DNA of 64,000 nucleotides from Parvularculaceae bacterium. GTDB taxonomy: Bacteria > Pseudomonadota > Alphaproteobacteria > Caulobacterales > Parvularculaceae. The translations under genes were made by a program, and so were the position numbers. Below, piece by piece: positions 34,372-43,735 of the stretch. The notes beneath the pieces were generated by a model. The model had not been told where the DNA came from and did not search any database. It saw only the letters and a list, made by a program, of their open reading frames with translations. The stretch spans positions 1,488,001-1,552,000 of the forward strand of contig JAJFFV010000005.1 of assembly GCA_021776475.1 (NCBI GenBank), given 5' to 3'. The number at the start of each line of letters is the position of its first letter. Positions within the stretch are counted from its first letter, which is position 1.

Positions 34372-35358
34372 TCAGCCGGTTTCCGCCTGCAACACAATTT
34401 TGCCGATGTGACTGCCTTCTTCCATTTTCTTGTGGGCTGCCGCCGCTTTTGCGAGCGGGAAGACACTGTCGATAATGGGTGCGACCTCAGCGCTTTCCAG
34501 CAGCGGCCAGACATGGGTTTTTAGCGCGTCAGCGATCCGGCTTTTTTCGCCTGTGGTTCGCGCCCGCAGCGTAGAGCCGGTGATAGTCAAATGCTTGCGC
34601 ATGACATTCATCAGATTGATTTCAGCCGTGATGCCGCCGAGAAAAGCAATCGAGACATGCCTGCCATCCGGGCGCAGACAGTTCAGGTTTTTTGCCACAT
34701 AATCGCCTCCGACCATATCCAGAACAACATCGATACCGCCAGAATCCAAAATCAGCGTTTCCCAATCCTGTTCTTTGTAATTATAGGCAGCGGACACACC
34801 CATCTGATTCAAGCGAGAGCATTTCTCATCGGTGCCAGCCGTCGCCACAACTTCTGCGCCAAGGGCCGTTGCTAAGGCGATAGCAGCAGTACCGATCCCG
34901 CTTGTGCCGCCATGGATCAAAAGGCGCTCACCTTCTCTCAGCGCCCCGTCCTCGAATACATTGGTCCAGACTGTAAAATAAGTCTCCGGCAATCCGGCAG
35001 CTGCAGTCATTTCCATGCCAGTCGGAACCGGCAGGCATAGGCCGGCCGCAGCCACCGCGAATTCTGCGTATCCGCCGCCTGCCATCAGTGCACAGACCAT
35101 TTGGCCTTTCATCGCCGGATCGACATTGGCTCCCGCTTCGATAATTTCCCCGGCTACTTCCAGGCCGGGCAAATCGCTGGCACCTTCCGGAGGTGGATAA
35201 AGACCCATTCGTTGCAAAATATCAGGCCGGTTTATACCCGCTGCAGCGACCTTAATGAGCACTTCCCCGGCGCCGGGCGCTGGCACTTGGCGTCGCGTGG
35301 GCCGTAACACATCTGGTCCGCCTGGTTGTGATATCTCGATTGCGTTCATGTCTGACAT
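34372..35358 (-). CDS. NAD(P)H:quinone oxidoreductase, zinc-independent MDR family
   Basis: A 328-residue medium-chain reductase of the quinone oxidoreductase/PIG3 type. It shows VAAAGINRPDILQRMG, DLPGLEVAGEI, the cofactor stretch LIHGGTSGIGTAAIALA, and ILDSGGIDVVLDMVGG. No structural zinc Cys cluster is present. It reduces quinones by one- or two-electron transfer from NADPH in the cytoplasm. It is divergent from DUF1192 with about 90 bases between. Confidence 0.88.
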   Translation of the reverse strand: MSDMNAIEISQPGGPDVLRPTRRQVPAPGAGEVLIKVAAAGINRPDILQRMGLYPPPEGASDLPGLEVAGEIIEAGANVDPAMKGQMVCALMAGGGYAEFAVAAAGLCLPVPTGMEMTAAAGLPETYFTVWTNVFEDGALREGERLLIHGGTSGIGTAAIALATALGAEVVATAGTDEKCSRLNQMGVSAAYNYKEQDWETLILDSGGIDVVLDMVGGDYVAKNLNCLRPDGRHVSIAFLGGITAEINLMNVMRKHLTITGSTLRARTTGEKSRIADALKTHVWPLLESAEVAPIIDSVFPLAKAAAAHKKMEEGSHIGKIVLQAETG

Positions 35359-35449
35359 TCAAGCCTCCTGACCGGAAAAAAAGGGCAACAGAACTGGACT
35401 CAACGATTGCTCTGTCGGCATATAGTCTAGTGCAAGGGAGATAACGCCA

Positions 35450-35656
35450 ATGGACGAGATTTTAAAGCCTTCCGTGACTGATCCGCGCGGCGAGGGAGTG
35501 CTGATAGAACTCAGCACACAAGATTTGGCGGCGCTGTCCGTGGATGACTTGGTAGAGCGAGTGAGCCGGTTGAAAGACGAGATTGCCCGATGTGAAACAG
35601 CACTCGACAAGCGACACGGGGCCAATGATGCAGCTGAGGCGCTGTTCAAGAGTTGA
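35450..35656 (+). CDS. DUF1192 family small protein
   Basis: A 68-residue alphaproteobacterial protein. The helix LSTQDLAALSVDDLVERVSR continued by LKDEIARCETAL is the DUF1192 signature. The function is unknown. AAGGGAGA stands upstream of the ATG. It is divergent from the quinone oxidoreductase, a gene pair conserved in relatives (from memory). Confidence 0.8.
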   Translation: MDEILKPSVTDPRGEGVLIELSTQDLAALSVDDLVERVSRLKDEIARCETALDKRHGANDAAEALFKS

Positions 35657-35665
35657 CATAATGGA

Positions 35666-36400
35666 TCATCCCCAGATTTCCATGATCAGGCCTCTGGCGT
35701 CTCTTTTGCCCTCGCTCAGATGATGGACAGGTGAGCCGCGCATGATCGCAATACCGGTTGAGGCGAGCGCACAGGCATCGAAAAAATCATCTTCGTTTGC
35801 GACTTTGCGTCTTTGATCAAATTTGAATTTCTGCCAGACTTCCTCAATCTTACACACTCCATCCCTGTACAGAAGAGATCGTCGTTGTTCGGCGCCAACT
35901 TTGTCTTTCTTGGGAGCACGTACGGCAACGTGACCGTTCAACCGGTGGAAAGCAACTTCCGGATGGCCCTCGCGAATACACAATTGACGCCTTGGTGTAA
36001 TTAACACATCCACTTCATTGATCTTAGGTACAATACCCCAAGTCTGTCTTGAAATGCCGCCAACTTGTGGCCCTTGCTCAATCCCCCAGGCGTTAGCTTG
36101 TTCCCATGTCTCCATCTGGAGCATCGCACGTCGCGGTGCCGGGAACACGCTGGTCCCGCGCTTCGGGCCGAGGAGTCTGCGCGCATCGGTGTCACAGCCA
36201 CGGCGGCCCGTCTCAGCAAGACCAATTGGAATATCAACCATGATGAGAGCGGCCTGTCCCCAATCAGAACGGGTCAGATCCCTAAACGTCTCAAACAGAC
36301 GCAGGTCAGGGCGTTGCGGATATTCCTTATGCGGGAAAAGGCGCACCGCCAGCCATCCTTTGGGGCAACCATCAACCCCGAGAATGAACGCGTCGGTCAT
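35666..36400 (-). CDS. DUF429 (RNase H-like fold) protein
   Basis: A 244-residue protein of DUF429, predicted to have an RNase H-like fold. Signs are FILGVDGCPKGWLAVRL at the N-terminus, MVDIPIGLAETGRRGCD, REGHPEVAFHRLNGH and the C-terminal DDFFDACALASTGIAI with its acidic pair. The conserved acids (D10, D56, E-x-H-P-E, D-x3-D) suggest a metal-dependent nuclease, unproven. It ends ten bases after DUF1192, convergent with it. Confidence 0.8.
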   Translation of the reverse strand: MTDAFILGVDGCPKGWLAVRLFPHKEYPQRPDLRLFETFRDLTRSDWGQAALIMVDIPIGLAETGRRGCDTDARRLLGPKRGTSVFPAPRRAMLQMETWEQANAWGIEQGPQVGGISRQTWGIVPKINEVDVLITPRRQLCIREGHPEVAFHRLNGHVAVRAPKKDKVGAEQRRSLLYRDGVCKIEEVWQKFKFDQRRKVANEDDFFDACALASTGIAIMRGSPVHHLSEGKRDARGLIMEIWG

Positions 36401-36539
36401 GATTCACCTGCTGGTTGCTGGCATGGCCATTGCTCATAAGGGCTGAGGATTGTGGTCAGAGGCTATTTCTCCGTTAACAAAGAATGACGGTATTCAGCCT
36501 GATACAAGATTGCATACCACGCAAATACAGGTGATGATC

Positions 36540-37103
36540 ATGTTAAATGTGAAGGAGTATCAGCAGGTGTCGCTAAAAAAGAAAAACAGCCAGGAAGAGC
36601 TGCCGGAAAGCGCCAGTGCCCGCGGATTTGTGCAATCCAAAATGTTCTCCAATATTTTTGCCGAAGGCATGGAGCTGGTTGAAGAAACCGCAACTTATCT
36701 CGATGGCGAGGGCAGACAAGCAGCCAAATCACTGTCGCGCTCAGAGGCTTTGTCTTATGCCGCTCTGTCAATGCGACTGACCACGCGCTTGATGCAGATT
36801 GCCTCGTGGCTTCTGGTGCTTCGCGCGGTACGCGAAAATGAAATGACCTATAGCGAGGCAGCGCAGGACAAATATCGGCTGGGCTCGCCGGAGCCGCGTC
36901 ATCAAAAAGAACTATCAGAAGATAATGACCGCCTGACCTTGCCAGCGCATTTGAAGGAGCTGCGCGAGAAAACCGACCTGCTTTTTGGACGGATCGCCCG
37001 CATTGATGCCGACATATTCACGATGCAGCGGGCGCCGGTTGACGGACGCGATGCGGCCAGCCAGATCAGGAGCCTGCAGGCGGCATTTTCAAACGGATTT
37101 TGA
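36540..37103 (+). CDS. rcdA: Regulator of CtrA degradation RcdA (DUF1465)
   Basis: A 187-residue DUF1465 protein. In Caulobacter RcdA is an adaptor that, with CpdR and PopA, brings CtrA to the ClpXP protease. The core is a helical bundle: FSNIFAEGMELVEETATYLD, then LSYAALSMRLTTRLMQIASW and LLVLRAVRENEMT, all close to the family. The C-terminal tail is short. AGG lies about eight bases before ATG 36540; ATG 36534 is also possible. A bidirectional terminator separates it from rpmE. Confidence 0.85.
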   Translation: MLNVKEYQQVSLKKKNSQEELPESASARGFVQSKMFSNIFAEGMELVEETATYLDGEGRQAAKSLSRSEALSYAALSMRLTTRLMQIASWLLVLRAVRENEMTYSEAAQDKYRLGSPEPRHQKELSEDNDRLTLPAHLKELREKTDLLFGRIARIDADIFTMQRAPVDGRDAASQIRSLQAAFSNGF

Positions 37104-37122
37104 TATTGATCGATAAGCTAAC

Positions 37123-37153
37123 AAAAAAGCCCGCGCAAAGCGGGCTTTTTTTG
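37123..37153. terminator. Bidirectional terminator between rcdA and rpmE
   Basis: AAAAAAGCCCGC and GCGGGCTTTTTT are complementary, with a 5-base loop, giving a strong GC stem flanked by A and T runs. It serves rcdA on the plus strand and rpmE on the minus strand. Confidence 0.92.
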
Positions 37154-37169
37154 TAGCGCCTTCAATCCC

Positions 37170-37388
37170 TTACAGGCCGAAATTGCCAAACTTGTTCTTG
37201 AAGGCGGAGACCCGTCCCTTATCGGCTATCCGTGCCGGACCACCTGTCCAAGCCGGGTGTGAAATTGGGTCAATATCTAGCTGCAAAGTTGCATCAGTCT
37301 TGCCATAGGTCGAGCGTGTCTGAAAACTTGTGCCATCTGTCATCACGACATTGATCACGTGGTACCCGGGATGAATATTTTTTTTCAT
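37170..37388 (-). CDS. rpmE: 50S ribosomal protein L31, zinc-free form
   Basis: A 72-residue L31. [20 protein letters not shown], then [20 protein letters not shown] and HPAWTGG are diagnostic. It has no Cys at all, so it is the C-minus form that does not bind zinc, as is common in alphaproteobacteria. GGAGAG precedes ATG 37388; an upstream in-frame start would add six residues. Confidence 0.95.
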   Translation of the reverse strand: MKKNIHPGYHVINVVMTDGTSFQTRSTYGKTDATLQLDIDPISHPAWTGGPARIADKGRVSAFKNKFGNFGL

Positions 37389-37594
37389 GGCGCCGCTCTC
37401 CATCAAGCGATACTGGATTAAATCGGAAGGCGCCTAATAATCCGCGGATAACACAAATGCAAGTGATTTCTGTGCGCCGATAATCGCGACAAATCATGAG
37501 TTTTTGTCAATGTTTTCGCTAAATGCCGCAGCCCTCTTGCGCCGGTTTTACGGATAGGCTTTCTTCAACGAACAAGCGGGGTACCTGAAGCACG

Positions 37595-38650
37595 ATGCGT
37601 CTTCTCATAGTATATTTTCTTGGCTTTGGCGGGTTAGCGGCGTCTGTTCTGGCCGGAAGTTTTGTCATGCTGCGCCATCTCAATTTTTTTGAAAGTTATG
37701 GATCAAATTACGAAGGGTCCTGCACGCCCGTAGTCGGGGTGCCGGGAGTTGAGGATATTGCGGCAGATGAAACCTTGTCGATCGCCTGGCTGTCGTCGAT
37801 GGACAGGCGGGCCGACAACAATAAGACGGTCACGCGCGGGACAATTGTTGCCTTTGATCCGGCCAACCCACTTGATACTGCCTCGTGGAAGGACAGAACC
37901 AACGGGGCGCCGGAAGTGTTTGAGCCGCTTGGGCTCGATCTTTATGAAGATGAAAGCGCCCGCCGGCTCTTTGTTGTCAACAAGGCCGGGAAAAACATTT
38001 TGATCTACAACATTGGTCCGAATGGAGAGCTGGCTCTGGCGGACATGTTGAGCGACAGGCGTCTAAGCAACCCCAACAGTATTGTTGCGGTAGGGCCACG
38101 CTCTTTTTATGTAACGAACAGTACGCGAACTTCTGGAAGAGGTCTTCTCTATCAACTTGGTTTTGTCTTTGGGCAGGCTTCAGGGTCTGTTCTGCACTAT
38201 GACGGAAACTCATGGAGCAACGCCGCAGAAGATTTGAAACTCGCCAACGGCATTGAAGTGAGCGTTGATGGGACCACCCTTTATGTTGCCGAGACGGCAG
38301 ACAAAGCGCTGACGATGTTTGATCGTGATCCGGCGACCGGCATAATCCTTCGGGCGGGTAAACTCAAGCTCGACGCCTTTCCGGATAATCTTAATCGACT
38401 TGCAGATGGCAGTCTGCTGATTGGCGCCATACCGAAGCCCTTGGCATTTTCAAGTCATGCCGGCAATCAGAACAAAAGTGCTCCATCACAAATCATGAAA
38501 GTCAGTTTCTCAGGCAACGGAAATGACGCGCCCCATGTCCTATATCAAGATGATGGAAACCAGCTCTCTGGTGCGACTTCTGCTATTCGTCTTGGCAGCA
38601 ACCTGTTGATTGGCGCTTACGCTGAGAACAAATTTCTTCTATGTGAGTGA
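37595..38650 (+). CDS. Paraoxonase/arylesterase-like beta-propeller protein
   Basis: A 351-residue protein with an N-terminal membrane anchor or signal (residues 3-25). It looks like a six-bladed calcium-dependent propeller of the PON/SMP-30 kind. The Ca2+ ligands of PON can be placed: E-D in GVEDIAAD, Asn in NPNSIVAV, Asn in ANGIEVSVDG, and D-N in FPDNLNRL. PON enzymes hydrolyse lactones and aryl esters in the periplasm or outside. Quorum-quenching lactonase is possible but unproven. It runs into thrC with no gap. Confidence 0.78.
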   Translation: MRLLIVYFLGFGGLAASVLAGSFVMLRHLNFFESYGSNYEGSCTPVVGVPGVEDIAADETLSIAWLSSMDRRADNNKTVTRGTIVAFDPANPLDTASWKDRTNGAPEVFEPLGLDLYEDESARRLFVVNKAGKNILIYNIGPNGELALADMLSDRRLSNPNSIVAVGPRSFYVTNSTRTSGRGLLYQLGFVFGQASGSVLHYDGNSWSNAAEDLKLANGIEVSVDGTTLYVAETADKALTMFDRDPATGIILRAGKLKLDAFPDNLNRLADGSLLIGAIPKPLAFSSHAGNQNKSAPSQIMKVSFSGNGNDAPHVLYQDDGNQLSGATSAIRLGSNLLIGAYAENKFLLCE

Positions 38651-38673
38651 GCCAGAGCAGCCAGGACTTTGAG

Positions 38674-40068
38674 ATGCAATATCACTCGACCCGTGGCAAG
38701 GATCGCAATCGTTCTTTTAGCGAGGTTTTGTTAGCGGGTCTGGCCGCGGACGGCGGACTTTTCCTGCCGGAAAAATGGCCGCAGTTTTCAGACGAGATTA
38801 TCAGCAGCTTCGCTGGCCGCTCCTACCCTGATGTTGCCGCAGAAATTGCGCAATCCTTTATTGGCGATGAGATCCCAAAGGACTTGCTGAGGTCGATCTG
38901 TGAGCGCGCCTATGCGCGCTTCGACCATGTGGATGTTGCGCCGCTTGTTAAGATCGGCCCAGAACACTGGCTGCTGGAACTGTTTCATGGGCCGACCCTT
39001 GCGTTCAAGGACGTCGCGATGCAGCTTCTCGGGCAGCTGCTGGATCATGCCTTACAGCAAGCCGATGACAGGCTCACAATTGTTGGTGCAACATCCGGTG
39101 ACACAGGCGGGGCCGCGATAGAGGCTTTGAAAGGAGTGCCCGGGCTCGATCTTGTTATTTTGCATCCACACAACAAAACATCTGAGGTGCAGCGCCGGAT
39201 GATGACCGCTGTTGTTGAGGACAATATCCACAATATCGCTGTTCAAGGATCGTTCGATGATTGTCAACGCCTCGTCAAACAGATGTTTGCTGATGAGAGT
39301 TTCCGTAAGCGGATTAATATGGGCGCCGTTAATTCGATAAATTGGGCACGGATTATGGCTCAGACGGTGTACTATTTTACATCTGCGGCGGCCCTGGGCA
39401 AGCCATTGCATGAAATCTCCTATGTCGTGCCAACAGGCAATTTTGGTGATATTTTCGCGGGCTTTGTGGCGTCGAGGATGGGCCTGCCCGTTGATGTTTT
39501 ATGCATTGCCACTAACCAAAACGACATTCTTCGCCGGGCCCTTGAGACGGGTGTTTACAAACCGCAAACGGTGCATGAAACAACGTCACCATCGATGGAT
39601 ATACAGATTTCAAGCAACTTCGAGCGGCTGCTATTTGAGGCGAGCAACCGCAATGCCGGGACAGTCTCAAAGATGATGAGTGATCTCGAGAGGGAAGGTC
39701 AGTTTGAGATACCAGAACAGGTTCTCAGTTACATCAACAGCCAGTTCGCGGCCTATTCATCGAGCGAAGCTGAAGCAGGTGCAATGATCCGCCGGATCAA
39801 TGAAACCGAGAATTACCTGATTGATCCGCACACTGCTATCGGCTTGGTTGCCGCTAAAAAAGCGCTGCACAATGGGCGCATTAGAGGGCCGGTTGTCACC
39901 CTTTCTACTGCGCATCCGGCCAAATTCCCGGCAGCCATGAAACAAGCTGTGGGGATCGACCCGGCTTTGCCGCGACGCTTTTCGGACCTTTATGAGCGCG
40001 CGGAAAAGTATGCAGTTTTACCAAACGATCTTGCCATTGTGCAAGATCACATTCTGACCGCGATTTAA
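38674..40068 (+). CDS. thrC: Threonine synthase
   Basis: ThrC turns O-phosphohomoserine into threonine with PLP. The 464-residue protein has the normal length. It opens MQYHSTRG, has the PLP lysine K112 in GPTLAFKDVAMQ, and then VGATSGDTGGAAIEA, NSINWARIMAQ and VPTGNFGDIFAG, all typical of the class with an N-terminal extension. ATG 38674 is preferred because homologues begin Met-x-Tyr-x-Ser-Thr-Arg-Gly and CAGGA precedes it. GTG 38647, overlapping the upstream stop, is the other option. thrB lies 8 kb away on the other strand. Confidence 0.95.
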   Translation: MQYHSTRGKDRNRSFSEVLLAGLAADGGLFLPEKWPQFSDEIISSFAGRSYPDVAAEIAQSFIGDEIPKDLLRSICERAYARFDHVDVAPLVKIGPEHWLLELFHGPTLAFKDVAMQLLGQLLDHALQQADDRLTIVGATSGDTGGAAIEALKGVPGLDLVILHPHNKTSEVQRRMMTAVVEDNIHNIAVQGSFDDCQRLVKQMFADESFRKRINMGAVNSINWARIMAQTVYYFTSAAALGKPLHEISYVVPTGNFGDIFAGFVASRMGLPVDVLCIATNQNDILRRALETGVYKPQTVHETTSPSMDIQISSNFERLLFEASNRNAGTVSKMMSDLEREGQFEIPEQVLSYINSQFAAYSSSEAEAGAMIRRINETENYLIDPHTAIGLVAAKKALHNGRIRGPVVTLSTAHPAKFPAAMKQAVGIDPALPRRFSDLYERAEKYAVLPNDLAIVQDHILTAI

Positions 40069-40081
40069 CCGGGGGATCAAC

Positions 40082-40675
40082 GTGGCAATTCTGGACTACC
40101 CCCTTAACGATCCCGAGAACCCGGTGCTTTTTCGCGATGAAGTGTATCTGCGATATCCACGCGCAAATGATTATCAAAGCTGGGCGGGTCTGCGTCAGAA
40201 AAGCCGGGATCATTTGCAGCCGTTTGAGCCTCTCTGGACCGACGAAGAGTTCAGTCGGGGCAATTATCGTAAAAGGCTCCGGATTTATGCCCGCGACATC
40301 AGAGCGGGAACGGCACGGCCGTATTTTGTGTTTCGCGCCGCAGATGATCTGTTGCTGGGCGGCTGTACCTTGTCGAACATACGCTACCGCGCGGCCATGA
40401 CCGCAACGATCGGATATTGGATTGGCGCAGACCATGTTCGCCGAGGGTTCGGCTTTTCTGCTCTCTGCGCCGTCATCTTCCATGCATTTGACAGGCTGGA
40501 TCTAGAGCGACTTGAAGCCGCCTGCCTGCCCGAAAACACCGCCTCTCAAGAGCTGCTTCGCAAGGCCGGGTTTGTGCTGGAAGGTCGCGCCAAAGGGTAT
40601 CTGCGTATCAACGGTGAGCGCCGGGATCATGTCCTTTTTGGCCTTGCCGAAGAAGACTGTACTTATCAGGCTTAG
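40082..40675 (+). CDS. GNAT-family N-acetyltransferase (RimJ/RimL-like)
   Basis: A 197-residue acetyltransferase of the GNAT fold. It resembles the ribosomal-protein-alanine acetyltransferases: VYLRYPRANDYQSWAGLRQK, then the acetyl-CoA loop IGYWIGADHVRRGFGFSALC, LERLEAACLPENTASQELLR and KAGFVLEGRAKGYLRINGER. Its GTG start has GGGGGATC upstream. It follows thrC by 13 bases and is likely in the same transcript. Confidence 0.9.
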   Translation: MAILDYPLNDPENPVLFRDEVYLRYPRANDYQSWAGLRQKSRDHLQPFEPLWTDEEFSRGNYRKRLRIYARDIRAGTARPYFVFRAADDLLLGGCTLSNIRYRAAMTATIGYWIGADHVRRGFGFSALCAVIFHAFDRLDLERLEAACLPENTASQELLRKAGFVLEGRAKGYLRINGERRDHVLFGLAEEDCTYQA

Positions 40676-40856
40676 GCGCTTGTATAAAGGCTCTGACGGC
40701 CCGTTAGGCGGGAAAACTGGAGCCGATATTGCAATGCGAAGCGCACACAAAGATTTTTCCCTTGCGCCAGTGCGACTGGAAAGCGACAATTGGTCTTGTG
40801 GAGAACATCATCGCAAAGAGTTGCGTTAGTTTATTTGTAGATGGGGCGAGCGGATC

Positions 40857-42998
40857 GTGAAGGGTATATTGAATCAGGCACAGCTTGGGGATTTTTTCAG
40901 TCAGGCTGAGCAACAGGCTATTTCCTATCCTCGGGAGATCATGCTGAGCGAGGGCATTATCCTGGTGGCGCTTGCTGCCGGTCTTGTTCTGTTTTTGGTC
41001 ATTGCCCTGTTCCGCCGGAGCGCTAGTGCCGGGACTGCGGCCGGGCTTGTCGGCATGACGGCATTGCTGGAAGCACTGGCCTTCGACAGACTGGGATTTC
41101 TACCCGGGAACAGTACGGTTGTGCTGCAGGGGCTGTTTGTCACAACAGCTTTATTATTTCTGACAACAAATATTGGACTGGCGCGGGACAATGCGATTTT
41201 AGGCGCTTTGTTGTTGATCGCGATGCTCGCTGTGGTGATCCTCGGGGTGGCGGGTTATCTTGGCTATGTCGAGGCTGCCGGGCCAATGCGTCTTGCTCTT
41301 GCCGGCACCGCTTTTTTTGCAACAGTGCTGACCCTGCATCAGGGTTTTGGCAAGGACCGGCGCGCGATGTTGGTGGCGCCCGGTGTGATGCTGGCCAGCG
41401 CTTCTATTTTGGCCATCATCATTGGCGGCAACATCGGGGTCAGCAACTGGATTGGGGCGATCACGCCGCATGTTATGCTGACGGGCGGTGTCTTAATGGC
41501 ATGCCTGTTGGCGCTGGTGCCGATGAAAGCTGCCGAAACTGGCCGCAGGGCTGGCCGGTCGTCCGGCATTCGCCGCGAGCCAGCTGTTGCCTTATCCAGC
41601 GAAAACCAGCAGCTGCCGGCAAGTTTGCAAGAGCCAGCGTTGGTGGCCGACCGACCAGCTGCACTCGCTGACGGAAATATCCGCCGGGAATCTGCGACCC
41701 GCGTCGAGCCAAGGATCACGGATGCCATGCCGGCGCAACCACCTGTGCAGTCCGCCTCGCCGATTTCGGCGTTATGGGGCAAGCGTCCCGAAAAATCGCT
41801 TGCCGCAGGGGCAACGGGGCTTGCCGCGACGGCTGCAGCGTCGGGCAAAGCGTTCTGGGACTGGTCTGCGGCAGATGACCGGGTCAACGCCTCTGACGAA
41901 ACCCTTGCCATGCTTGGCGCTGATCTGGCTGAAGGCCTGACGCCGGAAAATATTCGTGGCCTGATCGCTCATGATGATCTTGGACAATATGACCAAGCAA
42001 TTCTTGGCGGCCCGGATCCGAGGTCCGGATCGTTTGATCTCACCGCCAATCTGAACAGTGGCGCTGCGGTGACACTGCGCGGGGAGCGCGAAGTGGATGC
42101 AGATGGGTTCCTCTCGCGGATTGTCGCCTATGTCGAGACACCAGGTGCAGCTACTGGCAAAAAACTACCTGCTGATATGGCGCAGGTCGCAGCTCAGCGG
42201 GAAGCAGGCGTGCGCAAGCAAGAAATCAAGCGGTTGACGGACGCGCTCGCCAACGGGGAAATTCGCACCTATTTCCAGCCGATTGTGCGTGTGAGTGATG
42301 AGGAGATTATCGGCTTTGAGGCCCTTGCGCGCTGGCATCAGGCAGGCGCCGGTGAGCCGATTTCCGCAGACCAGTTTATCCACACAGCAGTTGCGGCCGG
42401 TGTCGAGACCGATATCATTCGTGTTGTGGCATCCGAGGCCGCACGGGAGCTGGCATCCTGGCTCGCCGCGCAACCAGGGCTTGGGCAATTCGTCTCGTTT
42501 AACGTAACGGCCGACAGTCTGCTCAACAAAGAGTTGGTTGATATTGTCAGCAACGAGATCAAGAAACACCAACTGCCGAAGGGCGCCCTTGTGGTCGAGC
42601 TGACGGAAAGCCATGTCCTTAGCGATCATAACAAAGCGCTTAGTGTTGCCAAAGCTCTTCAAGATGCTGGTGCCCGGCTCGCGCTTGACGATCTTGGTGC
42701 GGGACATTCCCAGGTCAGCCAACTTGGTAAGTTTCCGTTTGATTTGATCAAGACGGATCGCTCGCTGATTGCATCCTTGCCCGGAAATGCACAGGCCGAA
42801 AAACTGCTCAGCGGGATCATGGATCTCGCCCGCAAGGTTGGTGCGCAGATCGTCGTGGAAGGGGTAGAGACACAAGAGACAGCACGATTGCTGCGCGAAC
42901 TGAAGTGTGACTTTGCTCAGGGATTTTATTACGGGGCGCCGGAGGCAGCAGATGTTGACCCTGAGGCCGAACAAAATATTGCTGCGAGCCTGCGTTAA
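40857..42998 (+). CDS. Membrane-bound EAL-domain c-di-GMP phosphodiesterase with PAS-like domain
   Basis: A 713-residue protein. The N-terminus carries about seven membrane helices (residues 25-225), then an Ala/Pro-rich linker, then a PAS-like fold at about 325-425 (AFWDWSAADDRVNAS, GFLSRIVAYVE), then an EAL domain (about 455-700). EAL residues look complete: FEALARW, FNVTADS, ELTESHVL, LALDDLGAGHS, DLIKTDRSLI and VVEGVETQE, so phosphodiesterase activity is likely. No GGDEF is present. The GTG start at 40857 lies after an open stretch with no recognised gene (40676-40856). Confidence 0.88.
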   Translation: MKGILNQAQLGDFFSQAEQQAISYPREIMLSEGIILVALAAGLVLFLVIALFRRSASAGTAAGLVGMTALLEALAFDRLGFLPGNSTVVLQGLFVTTALLFLTTNIGLARDNAILGALLLIAMLAVVILGVAGYLGYVEAAGPMRLALAGTAFFATVLTLHQGFGKDRRAMLVAPGVMLASASILAIIIGGNIGVSNWIGAITPHVMLTGGVLMACLLALVPMKAAETGRRAGRSSGIRREPAVALSSENQQLPASLQEPALVADRPAALADGNIRRESATRVEPRITDAMPAQPPVQSASPISALWGKRPEKSLAAGATGLAATAAASGKAFWDWSAADDRVNASDETLAMLGADLAEGLTPENIRGLIAHDDLGQYDQAILGGPDPRSGSFDLTANLNSGAAVTLRGEREVDADGFLSRIVAYVETPGAATGKKLPADMAQVAAQREAGVRKQEIKRLTDALANGEIRTYFQPIVRVSDEEIIGFEALARWHQAGAGEPISADQFIHTAVAAGVETDIIRVVASEAARELASWLAAQPGLGQFVSFNVTADSLLNKELVDIVSNEIKKHQLPKGALVVELTESHVLSDHNKALSVAKALQDAGARLALDDLGAGHSQVSQLGKFPFDLIKTDRSLIASLPGNAQAEKLLSGIMDLARKVGAQIVVEGVETQETARLLRELKCDFAQGFYYGAPEAADVDPEAEQNIAASLR

Positions 42999-43014
42999 AC
43001 AGTCTCTGTAATAA

Positions 43015-43671
43015 TCAATTCAACGGCATATCCGGATCGCGAATATCTGACCATGCTGCGGAAAACATCGACGGCCCTATACCAAGAGCCGCCAGCGCCC
43101 GTTTCCAGATTTGTCGTGGTTTGGCCGTAAAAATGAGCTCCGGTGTCGCCGGCAGATTGAGCCAGGCATTCTGAATCAACTCGCTTTCAAGCTGGCCTGG
43201 ACCCCACCCGGCATGGCCCATACATAAAATCGCTTTTGCTGGGCCGCTGGTTTCCTGACCGCTGCCGCCAGGACCACCGTTAAGATCGCTCAGAATTTTT
43301 CGCGTTGCGGTCAGCGCGATCCCATCACAGACTGTTGTAGTGTCTTCGCTCATATAGTCCCGGCTATGGATGACAATGCCGCGCTTGGTCTCGACCGGAC
43401 CACCGAAATTGATTTTGCGTTTCTCCGCCACCTTGTACGGTTCGATCTTGAGTTGTTGCAGCAATTCGGGAAACGAAAAATCCGAGATTTCCTTGTTCAC
43501 AATCAGACCCATGGCATGGCTATCGTCATGCGAGCAGATCAGAACGACCGAATGATCAAAACAGCCATCGCGCAAATTGGGCATGGCGATCAGCAACTGC
43601 CCTTGCAGAAAATCGCGGCTCTGATCAGATGGGGTTTGTCCGGTCATAAGAGTGAAACTAAGATTTCGCAT
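43015..43671 (-). CDS. YqgE/AlgH family protein
   Basis: A protein of about 190-218 residues in the YqgE/AlgH family: FLQGQLLIAMPNLRDGCFDH then SVVLICSHDDSHAMGLIVNK is the diagnostic opening, with FGGPVETKRGIVIHS and LCMGHAGWGPGQLESELIQN later. The family has a solved fold but no settled function; AlgH was named for alginate regulation. Start choice is uncertain (ATG 43671 or 43647, and neither has a clear ribosome site). Divergent from peroxiredoxin. Confidence 0.88.
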   Translation of the reverse strand: MRNLSFTLMTGQTPSDQSRDFLQGQLLIAMPNLRDGCFDHSVVLICSHDDSHAMGLIVNKEISDFSFPELLQQLKIEPYKVAEKRKINFGGPVETKRGIVIHSRDYMSEDTTTVCDGIALTATRKILSDLNGGPGGSGQETSGPAKAILCMGHAGWGPGQLESELIQNAWLNLPATPELIFTAKPRQIWKRALAALGIGPSMFSAAWSDIRDPDMPLN

Positions 43672-43735
43672 GACTGGACGCAAGTCCCACAACGCCGTAG
43701 GAGAAGAGACTACTTTCAATTGAGGAGAAACCATC

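Noticed and set aside
37595-38650. Call as a quorum-quenching lactonase
   Set aside because: Calcium ligands fit a PON-like propeller but nothing in the sequence indicates the lactone substrate.
41339-42974. Minus-strand frames inside the EAL gene
   Set aside because: The plus-strand EAL and PAS-like motifs are clear; the opposite frames are compositional shadows.
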